Origin: Colwellia sp. RSH04
GTDB lineage: Bacteria > Pseudomonadota > Gammaproteobacteria > Enterobacterales > Alteromonadaceae
Direction of reading: 5' to 3'
Length of the DNA stretch: 64,000 bases
Assembly: GCF_003545765.1 (NCBI RefSeq)
Contig: NZ_QXIO01000002.1
Span: forward strand, 62,001-126,000
This document shows positions 8,585 to 16,548 of this stretch, in pieces. Position 1 is the first letter of the stretch. Each line of letters starts with the position of its first letter. Under the pieces are notes generated by a model that did not search any database, was not told the origin of the DNA, and worked only from the letters and a program-made list of their open reading frames with translations. Made by a program: the position numbers and the translations under genes.

Positions 8585-9367
8585 ATGATGAAAAATATTA
8601 TAACTAAACACAATGTAGTTATTGGTGTATTAATGGCTAGTTTAATTAATTTACCTGCACAGGCAAGCGCAACGGCACCCAAAGATCACGCCTTATCCAG
8701 TGAAGAATTGCATCAAGAGAAGGTAGATAATGAGAACATTGGCTTTGGCACGGGTGCTGTTATTGGTGCTGTCGTTGCAGGCCCTATTGGCGCTTTTGTC
8801 GCTGGAATAACAGGGACATTAATCGCAAAACATATAAATGTTTCCAATGAGGCTGAAAGTTTAGCTATTAGCTTACTTAAAGCAAAAGAAAAAAATGATA
8901 TCCAATTATCTGAACATAAAAGGGAGATGAGAGAAATAGAACGAGAATTTCAAAACCAATTAGCCTCGGTATCAATGTCTGAACAGGAGCGGAATTTTGA
9001 AAGCATTAATAGTATTTTAATGAGTTTACAGTTTACGACAGGTTCTAGTGATATAGCACCTCACTATCAAGAGCAAATTGCTGGTGTAGCAGAGCTTTTA
9101 AATAATGAGCCAGAGATGAAAATTGACCTTTCAGGCTACACCGACATGTTTGGTGAAGAGAGCATAAATCTAAATTTATCGAAAGAAAGAGTAACCAGTG
9201 TTAAAAAGTTGTTAATGGCTCAGGGTGTTAATGAAAGTCAAATTGCTACATTCGCATTTGGAGAGAAATCACCGATAGCAGCGAATAAAAAACAAGAAAG
9301 AAATTTTTATGATCGTCGTGTTGTACTTAAAATTCACCATGATCATGTCCAAACTGCAAAAAGATGA
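8585..9367 (+). CDS. pdsO: Sortase-system OmpA family protein PdsO
   Basis: A 260-residue envelope protein. A signal peptide ends near PAQA (about residue 28). A glycine-zipper membrane stretch (GFGTGAVIGAVVAGPIGAF, about 53-71) is followed by a charged helical linker (about 95-135). A C-terminal OmpA-like peptidoglycan-binding domain (about 145-255) has LSGYTDMFGEESINLNLS, where the family Asp is present, and an ERNFYDRRVVLKI end. This arrangement matches PdsO (TIGR03789), the OmpA-like component of proteobacterial dedicated sortase loci. GAGGAA precedes the start; a second ATG follows directly. It is divergent from pdsRS and is followed by a strong terminator, so it is probably monocistronic. 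Usually the sortase and its target lie beside it; here they do not. Confidence 0.85.
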   Translation: MMKNIITKHNVVIGVLMASLINLPAQASATAPKDHALSSEELHQEKVDNENIGFGTGAVIGAVVAGPIGAFVAGITGTLIAKHINVSNEAESLAISLLKAKEKNDIQLSEHKREMREIEREFQNQLASVSMSEQERNFESINSILMSLQFTTGSSDIAPHYQEQIAGVAELLNNEPEMKIDLSGYTDMFGEESINLNLSKERVTSVKKLLMAQGVNESQIATFAFGEKSPIAANKKQERNFYDRRVVLKIHHDHVQTAKR

Positions 9368-9438
9368 ATCGTTTGATAATTAAACAATTGTACTAATACT
9401 GAAATGGAGGTAAAATAAACGCCTATAAAATATAAGAA

Positions 9439-9478
9439 AAAAAGTACATAGGATCAGTAGTGATCCTATGTACTTTTT
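9439..9478 (+). terminator. Strong intrinsic terminator after pdsO
   Basis: A perfect 18 bp stem (AAAAAGTACATAGGATCA and its complement) closes a GTAG loop, with A-run and T-run flanks, so it could work in both directions. It lies in the 324 bp gap between pdsO and the next gene. The rest of that gap is AT-rich and must hold the promoter of the Sel1 gene, but no confident -35/-10 pair was picked. Confidence 0.9.
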
Positions 9479-9691
9479 GTTACAATTTGAGTATACATTA
9501 TACAATTATAAGTTGTTGATAAGTATTTTTATTATGAATGGTAAAACGGCATTTAATAATTAGTTTTAATAAACTACGAAAAATACGGTACTAACATAAT
9601 GAATACATTAATTTTTATTAACATGAAATTAACCCTTGTATAATTTGTACACGAATGGTATTAATGGACAAAATAAATATAAGGAGCGGTT

Positions 9692-10732
9692 ATGCCACAA
9701 GCAGCAATTCGCCAATATGAAGAAGAAGAAGTATTGCCAGAAAGTCAAACTTCTTCTAAAGCGCCCGAAAATATGCAAGAAGAAGCACGTGCAGAGCAAA
9801 AGCCTGTGAAACTTTCTCGTAAAGAAAAAAGAGAAAGAAAGAAGAATAAAAACCAAAAAGAGGGTGAATTTTATCGATATACCATTGATAAATCAGATCC
9901 TGATCCTTGGTTAGTAAAACATCGCTTTAAACTGATTGCTTTTGTTATTTTATTAGTAGGTGCCATTGCGGGTAATTACTTCTATGAAAAACATGTTCTT
10001 GATACACAAACAAGAGCTTATATTGCTGATCCTGTTATTGGTGATTTATATTATCTTGATTTTCGCTTAATTCAAGATAACTTAAGACCTTCTGAAAAAT
10101 ATAGAATGGCTAAAGTAACTGATTTAACAGGTGATGTTGTTACAATTAAGTACAGTAGCTATTTTTATCTACAAGAACACGAATTAGGTGAAGCAATTCG
10201 TTATGGTCAATTACGTTTTGGTCGTTTCTTCCAAGAAAGAAGACATGATTTCAAAATAGCTGAACTTGAAGCCATGATTGACAGTGGCGCAATTACACTT
10301 GCACGCAGACCAGATGGAAACATGTTAGATGGTAATGTTGTAATACCAGACAAACAGTTTGAAAGTAAGAATAAATTATTCATTCCGGGCAAAAAAGAAA
10401 ATGCTGCTGGTGAAGAGTTATTAAAACTTGACGGTGTGATGAATGATGAACAAGCTTATAAGCAATTTTCAAATTCTGCCGCAAAGAGTTATGCACCAGG
10501 GCAGGTTAATCTCGCTCAGCTTTACTTAACAGGTAAAGGTGTTTCTAAAGATGAAATTGAAGCGTTAGCGATATTAAAACAAGCAGCATTACAAGCATAT
10601 GAGCCTGCAGTTTTAAAATACACAATTGTCTGTAAACAAGTGGAAAGCTGTACTATAGATGACTTTTATCAAGACCTTGTTAATTCAGGAGTTAATATAA
10701 AATTCTCTAAAACGGCAACTGCTACAAAATAA
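9692..10732 (+). CDS. Membrane-anchored Sel1-repeat protein, function unknown
   Basis: A 346-residue protein. The N-terminus (1-60) is highly charged and Lys/Glu-rich (KLSRKEKRERKKNKNQKEGE). One transmembrane segment follows at about 88-106 (FKLIAFVILLVGAIAGNYF). The rest, probably periplasmic, carries one or two Sel1-like repeats at about 270-310 (NLAQLYLTGKGVSKDEIEA). Sel1 repeats usually mediate protein-protein contacts in signalling or envelope assembly. AAGGAGCGG precedes the ATG. It stands alone between two terminators, so its partners cannot be inferred from an operon. I do not recognise a named family. Confidence 0.75.
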   Translation: MPQAAIRQYEEEEVLPESQTSSKAPENMQEEARAEQKPVKLSRKEKRERKKNKNQKEGEFYRYTIDKSDPDPWLVKHRFKLIAFVILLVGAIAGNYFYEKHVLDTQTRAYIADPVIGDLYYLDFRLIQDNLRPSEKYRMAKVTDLTGDVVTIKYSSYFYLQEHELGEAIRYGQLRFGRFFQERRHDFKIAELEAMIDSGAITLARRPDGNMLDGNVVIPDKQFESKNKLFIPGKKENAAGEELLKLDGVMNDEQAYKQFSNSAAKSYAPGQVNLAQLYLTGKGVSKDEIEALAILKQAALQAYEPAVLKYTIVCKQVESCTIDDFYQDLVNSGVNIKFSKTATATK

Positions 10733-10751
10733 TATTCTAGTTTATTTTGTT

Positions 10752-10788
10752 AAAAAAGTACTTAAAGTAATTTAAGTACTTTTTTTTT
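10752..10788 (+). terminator. Intrinsic terminator after the Sel1-repeat gene
   Basis: The arms AAAAAAGTACTTAA and TTAAGTACTTTTTT form a 14 bp stem around a 6-base loop, and the T-run continues past the stem. It is one of the clearest terminators in the window. Confidence 0.9.
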
Positions 10789-10884
10789 GTCTGTTCTTTA
10801 TTAAACCTTCAGACACTTTAAAATAGTCTACAAATCTACAAAGTCCAATAACGAAGACATAAAGCCGAACAACAATTATGCAAG

Positions 10885-10899
10885 TGATAATTGTTATCA
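10885..10899. promoter_or_regulatory. Fur box 1
   Basis: TGATAATTGTTATCA matches the 7-1-7 Fur inverted repeat TGATAATnATTATCA at 14 of 15 positions, counting the free central base. Together with the second box it makes the downstream cytochrome-like gene a likely iron-repressed gene. Confidence 0.8.
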
Positions 10900-10919
10900 T
10901 TTGTAGTTGCATTTGTGTT

Positions 10920-10934
10920 TGATAATCATTATCA
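10920..10934. promoter_or_regulatory. Fur box 2 (perfect)
   Basis: TGATAATCATTATCA is a perfect 7-1-7 Fur inverted repeat. It lies 35 bp after the first box and 29 bp before the start codon of the DUF1111-type gene, so bound Fur would cover the promoter region. Confidence 0.88.
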
Positions 10935-10963
10935 TTTGTTGAAATTAACAAATGTAACAACAC

Positions 10964-11641
10964 ATGAAATTCAATAAAATAACTTATTCAATAATTATAA
11001 TTGGTCTGTTTTCTACTAGCACATATGCATCAAAAGAAGATAACTTACAAAAACAATTTGATCTTCAGAAAGAGCAGTTAAAAGCAATAGAAAAGAGAAC
11101 TGGCTATGTCGATACAGGAGCAGATGAAAATGGCGATCCTGAAGCAAGCCAACAATTTTCTGATAATGTTGTTTTCTATGCTGAAACCTTAGCTGTTCCT
11201 CAACGAAGAAATATTGACAATGAATCTGTAATAAAAGGAGCTCAGTTATTTACACAAGTTAATTGTACCGGATGTCATAACCCGAGCTTTGTTACATCAA
11301 GTGAACAAACTATTGGTGGTGTTATTGCTCCAGAAGGTTTAAAAAATCAAACAATATATCCATTTACCGATATGCTTCTTCATGATTTAGGTGATGGTTT
11401 AGCAGACAATAGAAGAGATTTTATGGCTTCAGGACTTGAGTGGAAAACAAGACCACTTTGGGGAATAGGCTTAACTAAAACGGTTAACCCTGCAGCTGGT
11501 TTTTTACATGATGGCAGAGCATCTACCATCGAAGAAGCTATTTTATGGCATGGTGGTGAAGCCAATAAAAGTAAACAAGATTTTATGGCGTTAACCAGCG
11601 ATAACAGAAAAGCATTAATCGCTTTTGTCATCTCTTTATAA
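10964..11641 (+). CDS. Short mono-heme DUF1111-type di-heme oxidoreductase homologue
   Basis: A 225-residue exported protein with a signal peptide (cleavage near STYA, residue 22). One cytochrome c motif, CTGCH, lies at about residues 102-106 inside GAQLFTQVNCTGCHNPSF. The C-terminal half carries the DUF1111/DHOR signatures RPLWGIGLT, GFLHDGRASTIEEAI and WHGGEA. Full DUF1111 proteins are usually 400-500 residues with two heme motifs; here the first half, including the first heme, is absent, and a short helical stretch joins the signal peptide to the second half. Two Fur boxes stand directly upstream, which suits DUF1111 proteins found in iron-regulated loci with imelysin-like proteins. No good ribosome binding site is seen before the ATG. 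Confidence 0.75.
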   Translation: MKFNKITYSIIIIGLFSTSTYASKEDNLQKQFDLQKEQLKAIEKRTGYVDTGADENGDPEASQQFSDNVVFYAETLAVPQRRNIDNESVIKGAQLFTQVNCTGCHNPSFVTSSEQTIGGVIAPEGLKNQTIYPFTDMLLHDLGDGLADNRRDFMASGLEWKTRPLWGIGLTKTVNPAAGFLHDGRASTIEEAILWHGGEANKSKQDFMALTSDNRKALIAFVISL

Positions 11642-11672
11642 ATGGCAAATTAACGCTTGAGCAAATGCAAAT

Positions 11673-11706
11673 AAGCTTAAATCATTTTAAAGTGTGGTTT
11701 AAGCTT
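11673..11706. terminator. Stem-loop between the DUF1111-type gene and dinG
   Basis: The arms AAGCTTAAA and TTTAAGCTT pair across a 16-base loop between two convergent genes. Flanking T-runs are weak, so termination is plausible but not certain. Confidence 0.45.
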
Positions 11707-11725
11707 GATTTACTAAGTAGAAATG

Positions 11726-13858
11726 TTACTCAATAATACGCTTAAAAGGAGGCAATGAATCTAAAAGTTGTTTGCCATAACGTTTAGTAACTGCTCGTTT
11801 ATCTAACAAAAATATCTGTCCAGTATCTTTTTCATTTCTAAGTAAACGACCACATGCTTGAACCAGTTTTTTTGATGTGTCAGGCACTGATAATGTCATA
11901 AACGGGTTACCGCCTTTTGCCGTTACATGCTCGGCTTGTGCTTGTTCAACAGGTGACGTTGGCACCGAGAAGGGGAGTTTAGTGATAATTAAGTTTGTTA
12001 AATAGTTACCAGGTAAATCAAGTCCCTCAGAAAAACTCTGTGTACCAAAGATTATACTGCTTTTATTGTTATCACAATTCTCTTTATGCTTATCAATTAT
12101 GTATTGCCTTGAGTCTTCACCCTGAACCAAAATTTTTAATTGATGATCATCTCGTAAACTTTTTGCGACTTTCTCCATCTGCCAATAAGAAGAGAACAAT
12201 ACTAAGCTTGCACATTGCTCTTTAGATTGGGCCAGTAATGAAGGGATCTTTTCAATCAGTTCGTCAGTGAACTCAGGTGAACTAGGCTCATTATTCATTT
12301 TTGCAACCACTAATTCGGCATTTTTTTGATAATCAAAAGGAGAATTAACATGTTGATATTGACTACCATCATCTTTTCTTAAGCCTGCTTGGTAACGAAA
12401 ATGATCAAAAGAATTTAATGCCATAAGCGTTGCTGAACATAAAACTGCTCCTGCACATTGGCTCCAAAGCATATCTTCAAGCGCGAAACCGACATCAATA
12501 GGGGAAGCACAAAGCATATAATCTTGTCGTTTTCTTTTATCATTTGCGGTGAGGTTTTCTAACCACCTTGCCGTTGGTGCACCGTGTTCTCTATCTGTTT
12601 TAGCATACATAGTCCATAACGCTTCTAAGTTTTCTAAACGCTGTATTAAAAAGCCAGCTTCACCCAACAGAGGTTCAGCTAGATACATTTGAGTATCACC
12701 TTCTTTTACTGCTTCAATTAAAATATTGTAGAGCTTGTTTAAACTGCTAAGCGTTTTTTTACTCAATTCTTTTATATCGTGAGACCAGTTTTTCAGTGTT
12801 TTTGGTATGATTCCATTTTCAAAACGATAGACTTGCTCATCATTCTTCTTAAAATTTGATTGTTCATCTTCATGGCTAGCAGGAAAGTACACAGCACTAT
12901 TATTTTCGATGAAAGTAAGTACTTTTTGTATTTCTATCAGTAAGTCTTGGCAGTCGTCTGCTAATTTTAATGCTGGTGAAATTGCTTTTTGTGATTTGAT
13001 AAGCTTTGCCATTTTGTCGCCAGTTTCACTTATTTTTTTAAGCCAATCTATCGCACCTTTTAAGGTCATATTAGCACTTGAGTGGTCACGCGTTACCTTG
13101 GGTAGGTGGTGAGCTTCATCTATTACATAGTAGGTATCTTCTGGCGTAGAAAGGATTCTACCACCACCTAGCTCTAAATCAGCAAGCAATAAACTGTGAT
13201 TTACTACTAATACATTTGCTTGCTCCATTGTTTCTCTTGCTTTGTGAAATGGGCAATGACTATGTTCGGATAAATGCTTTAAACAGCTGTGTTTATCACA
13301 TTGTACCTGATGCCAAATATGCTGAGGTAAGGTTGATTGCCATGAATCAATATCGCCTTGCCAACTGCCATCTAAAAGTGCTTTATGCATAGCATTTAAC
13401 GTTCGTATATCATTTGCTTTTGGCTTTTCAGCAAAAGTAAAACCTACTTGTGGGGAGTCTGTTGATACAGCCTGAGTTAATTTTTGACGACATACATACC
13501 TTTGCCTGCCTTTAGCAAGGACAAACTCAAAGTTTAGGCCAGCATACTTTTTTAAAAAGGGTAAATCTTTATTAACCAACTGCTCTTGTAATGCTACGGT
13601 CGCTGTAGAAATACACACTTTTTTACTTTTTGCTAAGGCGAGTGGAATTGTGCTTAAACAATAAGCTAACGACTTACCTGTTCCTGTTCCAGCTTCTATG
13701 GTGATTATTCTTCTGTCTTTTGAATATTCACCCGCTAATGTTTTTGCAATTTCTGCAACTAATAAATTCTGTTGTTTACGTGGCATATAGTTTGGCAAAT
13801 TCTCGCCAATAGCTTTGTGCGCATTACGAATTGTTTCTTTTAACTTATCAGTTAGCAT
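11726..13858 (-). CDS. dinG: ATP-dependent DNA helicase DinG
   Basis: A 710-residue XPD-like superfamily 2 helicase. Walker A is GTGTGKS (Lys62), Walker B is YVIDEAHHLP, and late helicase motifs include the SFSEGLDLPG region and QACGRLLRN. Four cysteines (Cys123, Cys187, Cys192, Cys202) sit where DinG enzymes hold a 4Fe-4S cluster; spacing of the last pair is wider than I recall for E. coli. DinG unwinds DNA 5' to 3' and helps resolve R-loops and replication conflicts. It is divergent from polB, and a perfect LexA box lies between them, so SOS induction is expected for both. Length is close to the E. coli protein. Confidence 0.93.
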   Translation of the reverse strand: MLTDKLKETIRNAHKAIGENLPNYMPRKQQNLLVAEIAKTLAGEYSKDRRIITIEAGTGTGKSLAYCLSTIPLALAKSKKVCISTATVALQEQLVNKDLPFLKKYAGLNFEFVLAKGRQRYVCRQKLTQAVSTDSPQVGFTFAEKPKANDIRTLNAMHKALLDGSWQGDIDSWQSTLPQHIWHQVQCDKHSCLKHLSEHSHCPFHKARETMEQANVLVVNHSLLLADLELGGGRILSTPEDTYYVIDEAHHLPKVTRDHSSANMTLKGAIDWLKKISETGDKMAKLIKSQKAISPALKLADDCQDLLIEIQKVLTFIENNSAVYFPASHEDEQSNFKKNDEQVYRFENGIIPKTLKNWSHDIKELSKKTLSSLNKLYNILIEAVKEGDTQMYLAEPLLGEAGFLIQRLENLEALWTMYAKTDREHGAPTARWLENLTANDKRKRQDYMLCASPIDVGFALEDMLWSQCAGAVLCSATLMALNSFDHFRYQAGLRKDDGSQYQHVNSPFDYQKNAELVVAKMNNEPSSPEFTDELIEKIPSLLAQSKEQCASLVLFSSYWQMEKVAKSLRDDHQLKILVQGEDSRQYIIDKHKENCDNNKSSIIFGTQSFSEGLDLPGNYLTNLIITKLPFSVPTSPVEQAQAEHVTAKGGNPFMTLSVPDTSKKLVQACGRLLRNEKDTGQIFLLDKRAVTKRYGKQLLDSLPPFKRIIE

Positions 13859-13898
13859 TAGTTGGCTATTTCCATCGATAGTAGAATACAGTACACTG

Positions 13899-13914
13899 CT
13901 GTATATATTAACAG
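13899..13914. promoter_or_regulatory. LexA (SOS) box between dinG and polB
   Basis: CTGTATATATTAACAG is a perfect match to the CTGT-N8-ACAG LexA operator. It lies 41 bp upstream of dinG and 59 bp upstream of polB, and could repress both. Both genes belong to the E. coli LexA regulon, which supports the site. Confidence 0.88.
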
Positions 13915-13972
13915 GTTTTTTATGGCTGACCTAGTGGTGTTAGTGATAAATCATGTTTCACGAACTTAAAAG

Positions 13973-16408
13973 ATGAAGCAATTGACTAAGCAAGACATTC
14001 ATTCTGGTTTTGTACTTTCTAAAAGTGCGTTTGATGTAGATAACAAGCTACACATTGTTTTGTGGGTAAAAACAGCTTCAGGTATAACTAAGCTACTCAT
14101 TGAAGACGAACTTACTTTATTATTCGTAGAAATTGAAGTACTCGGGAGTGCCTTAACTCTATTAAGCACTAATCGTATACCTTCTGCACAGCATAAAGTC
14201 TTAGATCTCAAAACGTTTAATCAACAACAAGTAGCAGGTATTTATTTTTATTCATTAAATGATTTTTACCAAGCAAGAGAGTTACTTAAGTCTAACAGTA
14301 TAAAGTGCTATGAAGATGATATAAGACCAGAAGAGCGCTTTTTAATGGAGCGCTTTATAACTGCGGATATTGACTTCACCGGTCACGTACATGTTAAAGA
14401 CAACTATCTTTCGTATTCACAAGTAAAATGCAAAAAAGCAAAGAAAAGTGATAAAACGACATTATCCATGCTCTCCATTGATATTGAGTGCTCAATGGAA
14501 GGAGAGCTATTTTCTATAGGTATGTTTTCTTTAGCTTCGCAACACAACGCGATAAACCATTGTGATTATCAAAAAGTGTTTATGATAGGTCAACCACAAG
14601 AATGCGATGAGCAATATATTGTTTGGGTAAAAGATGAAAAAGCGCTTTTACAATACTTTATTAATGAAGTGCGATCTTTTGACCCCGATATTATCATTGG
14701 TTGGAATGTCATTAATTTTGATTTTAGGTTATTACAAAAGCGTTGTGATTATCATGCTCTTTTATTTGTCATCGGTAGAGATAACACTAAAGTAAGGTGG
14801 CGTAGTCAAAATAATGAACAATATTATATTTATATTGCGGGTAGAGTTGTTCTTGATGGTATCGACTTATTAAAAACAGCCACATACAGTTTTCCAAGTT
14901 TTTCCTTAGATTTTGTCGCGAATTCGTTATTGGGCTTATCAAAAAAAGTCAGTGATGTTGATAATCGAGTGCAAGAAATCATCAATAACTTCCGGCACGA
15001 TAAAATTGCATTGGCTCAATATAATCTAGAGGACTGTCGCTTAGTTTCTCTAATATTTTCACAAGAACAATTATTAGCGTTTGCAATATTAAGAGCTCAA
15101 TTAACAGGTCTATCTATTGATCGTGTTGGAGGTTCGGTTGCTGCGTTTACTAACCTTTATTTACCTAAATTACACCGAAGTGGCTATATAGCGCCTAATA
15201 TGGGCGATGGTGATTCTGAGCTAGTTTCTCCAGGTGGCTATGTTATGGATTCAATACCGGGTTTATACAATAATGTGTTGGTTCTAGATTTTAAGTCATT
15301 GTACCCAAGTATTATTCGAACATTTAAAATTGATCCAATGGGCTTAATTGAAGGCTTACTAGAACACAAAGAAAATGCACAAAAAACTGTTGGCCATCAA
15401 GCAATTCCTGCTTACGACGGCGCTTACTTTTCTCGTCAAAAACACTTTTTACCCGATATCATAACGTCACTCTGGGATGAGCGAGATAAAGCGAAAAAAG
15501 AGCGTAATGCTATTTTGTCACAAGCGATAAAAATTATTATGAATAGCTTTTATGGCGTTCTAGGGTCCACAGGGTGTCGGTTTTTCGACCCTCGCTTATC
15601 AGGTGCGATAACTAAACGTGGACATGATATTTTAAAAACGACTAAGCAATGGATACATGATAAAGGATATCAAGTTATTTATGGTGATACTGATTCAATT
15701 TTTGTTCATGTTAAAGACGGCGAAGAAAATCAAATTATGTCTTTAGGGACTGAATTGCAACACTATATTAATAATAAATGGCAACATCATATTAAAGAGG
15801 TATACCAACTTGATTGTGAGTTAGAAATTGAATTTGAAACACACTTTAGTAAGTTTCTTATGCCGACAATTCGAGGCAGTGAACTAGGAACTAAGAAACG
15901 ATATGCTGGCATGATCACTAATGAAAATGGTCAAAGTCATATCGTATTTAAAGGCCTTGAAAGTGTTAGAACTGATTGGACTCAGTTGGCAAAAGAGTTT
16001 CAACAAACGCTTTATCATAAAGTATTTAATGATGAAGATGTTGACGAATATATTAGAGATACGGTGCGAAAGACGTTATCTGGCCAGTACGACGATAAAT
16101 TAGTATATAGAAAACGTATCAGAAGAAAGCTGTCATCCTATATAAAAAATGTACCGCCTCATGTTAAAGCAGCGCGTTTAGCTGATAAACATAACGCAGA
16201 GCTAGGTAAACCATTAAAATATCAAGGAAAGGGCTGGATAGAATATTTTATTACGCTTAATGGCCCGCAAGTAAAGGAACAACGTGAAAGTACCATAGAT
16301 TATCAGTTTTATATTGATAGACAATTATGTGCAGTGGCGGATGCCATTCTTCCTTTCATCAATAAAAATTTTAATGATATTACGACAAACCAACTCGGTT
16401 TATTTTAA
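13973..16408 (+). CDS. polB: DNA polymerase II
   Basis: An 811-residue family B DNA polymerase. The 3'-5' exonuclease is intact: Exo I DIECSMEGELFSIG, Exo II GWNVINFDFRLL and Exo III YNLEDC. Polymerase motifs are A (DFKSLYPSIIRTFKIDP), B (KIIMNSFYGVLGS) and C (YGDTDSIFV, with both catalytic Asp residues). Pol II is an SOS-induced enzyme for replication restart and some translesion synthesis. The protein is slightly longer than the E. coli enzyme (783). The LexA box upstream supports damage control. The ATG at 13973 is the first in frame and has only a weak ribosome binding site (AAAAGATG). Confidence 0.95.
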   Translation: MKQLTKQDIHSGFVLSKSAFDVDNKLHIVLWVKTASGITKLLIEDELTLLFVEIEVLGSALTLLSTNRIPSAQHKVLDLKTFNQQQVAGIYFYSLNDFYQARELLKSNSIKCYEDDIRPEERFLMERFITADIDFTGHVHVKDNYLSYSQVKCKKAKKSDKTTLSMLSIDIECSMEGELFSIGMFSLASQHNAINHCDYQKVFMIGQPQECDEQYIVWVKDEKALLQYFINEVRSFDPDIIIGWNVINFDFRLLQKRCDYHALLFVIGRDNTKVRWRSQNNEQYYIYIAGRVVLDGIDLLKTATYSFPSFSLDFVANSLLGLSKKVSDVDNRVQEIINNFRHDKIALAQYNLEDCRLVSLIFSQEQLLAFAILRAQLTGLSIDRVGGSVAAFTNLYLPKLHRSGYIAPNMGDGDSELVSPGGYVMDSIPGLYNNVLVLDFKSLYPSIIRTFKIDPMGLIEGLLEHKENAQKTVGHQAIPAYDGAYFSRQKHFLPDIITSLWDERDKAKKERNAILSQAIKIIMNSFYGVLGSTGCRFFDPRLSGAITKRGHDILKTTKQWIHDKGYQVIYGDTDSIFVHVKDGEENQIMSLGTELQHYINNKWQHHIKEVYQLDCELEIEFETHFSKFLMPTIRGSELGTKKRYAGMITNENGQSHIVFKGLESVRTDWTQLAKEFQQTLYHKVFNDEDVDEYIRDTVRKTLSGQYDDKLVYRKRIRRKLSSYIKNVPPHVKAARLADKHNAELGKPLKYQGKGWIEYFITLNGPQVKEQRESTIDYQFYIDRQLCAVADAILPFINKNFNDITTNQLGLF

Positions 16409-16463
16409 CTTTGAGCAATATATTACGTGCAACAATACTCATTTCAAGGTATAAATTACTTAT

Positions 16464-16487
16464 AAACGTTTAGATGGCTAGATAGCT
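16464..16487. promoter_or_regulatory. Three tandem met boxes (MetJ operator) upstream of metC
   Basis: AAACGTTT, AGATGGCT and AGATAGCT are three contiguous octamers matching the MetJ consensus AGACGTCT at 6, 6 and 5 of 8 positions. Tandem 8 bp repeats of this quality are how MetJ binds cooperatively. They end 61 bp before the metC start, which suits repression by methionine/SAM. Confidence 0.65.
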
Positions 16488-16548
16488 GGTACGAATTGAA
16501 TAATTCAGCATTCTACTTACGCAATATCATTGTAAAAAAGGTTCACTA

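Noticed and set aside
9629-9856. Phe-rich minus-strand ORF of 75 codons
   Set aside because: It is the mirror of the Lys/Glu-rich N-terminus of the Sel1-repeat protein (AAG/GAA codons read as CTT/TTC).
10772-10963. Minus-strand ORF of 63 codons
   Set aside because: It runs across the Fur boxes and a terminator, is low in complexity and has no ribosome binding site; its region is regulatory DNA of the DUF1111-type gene.
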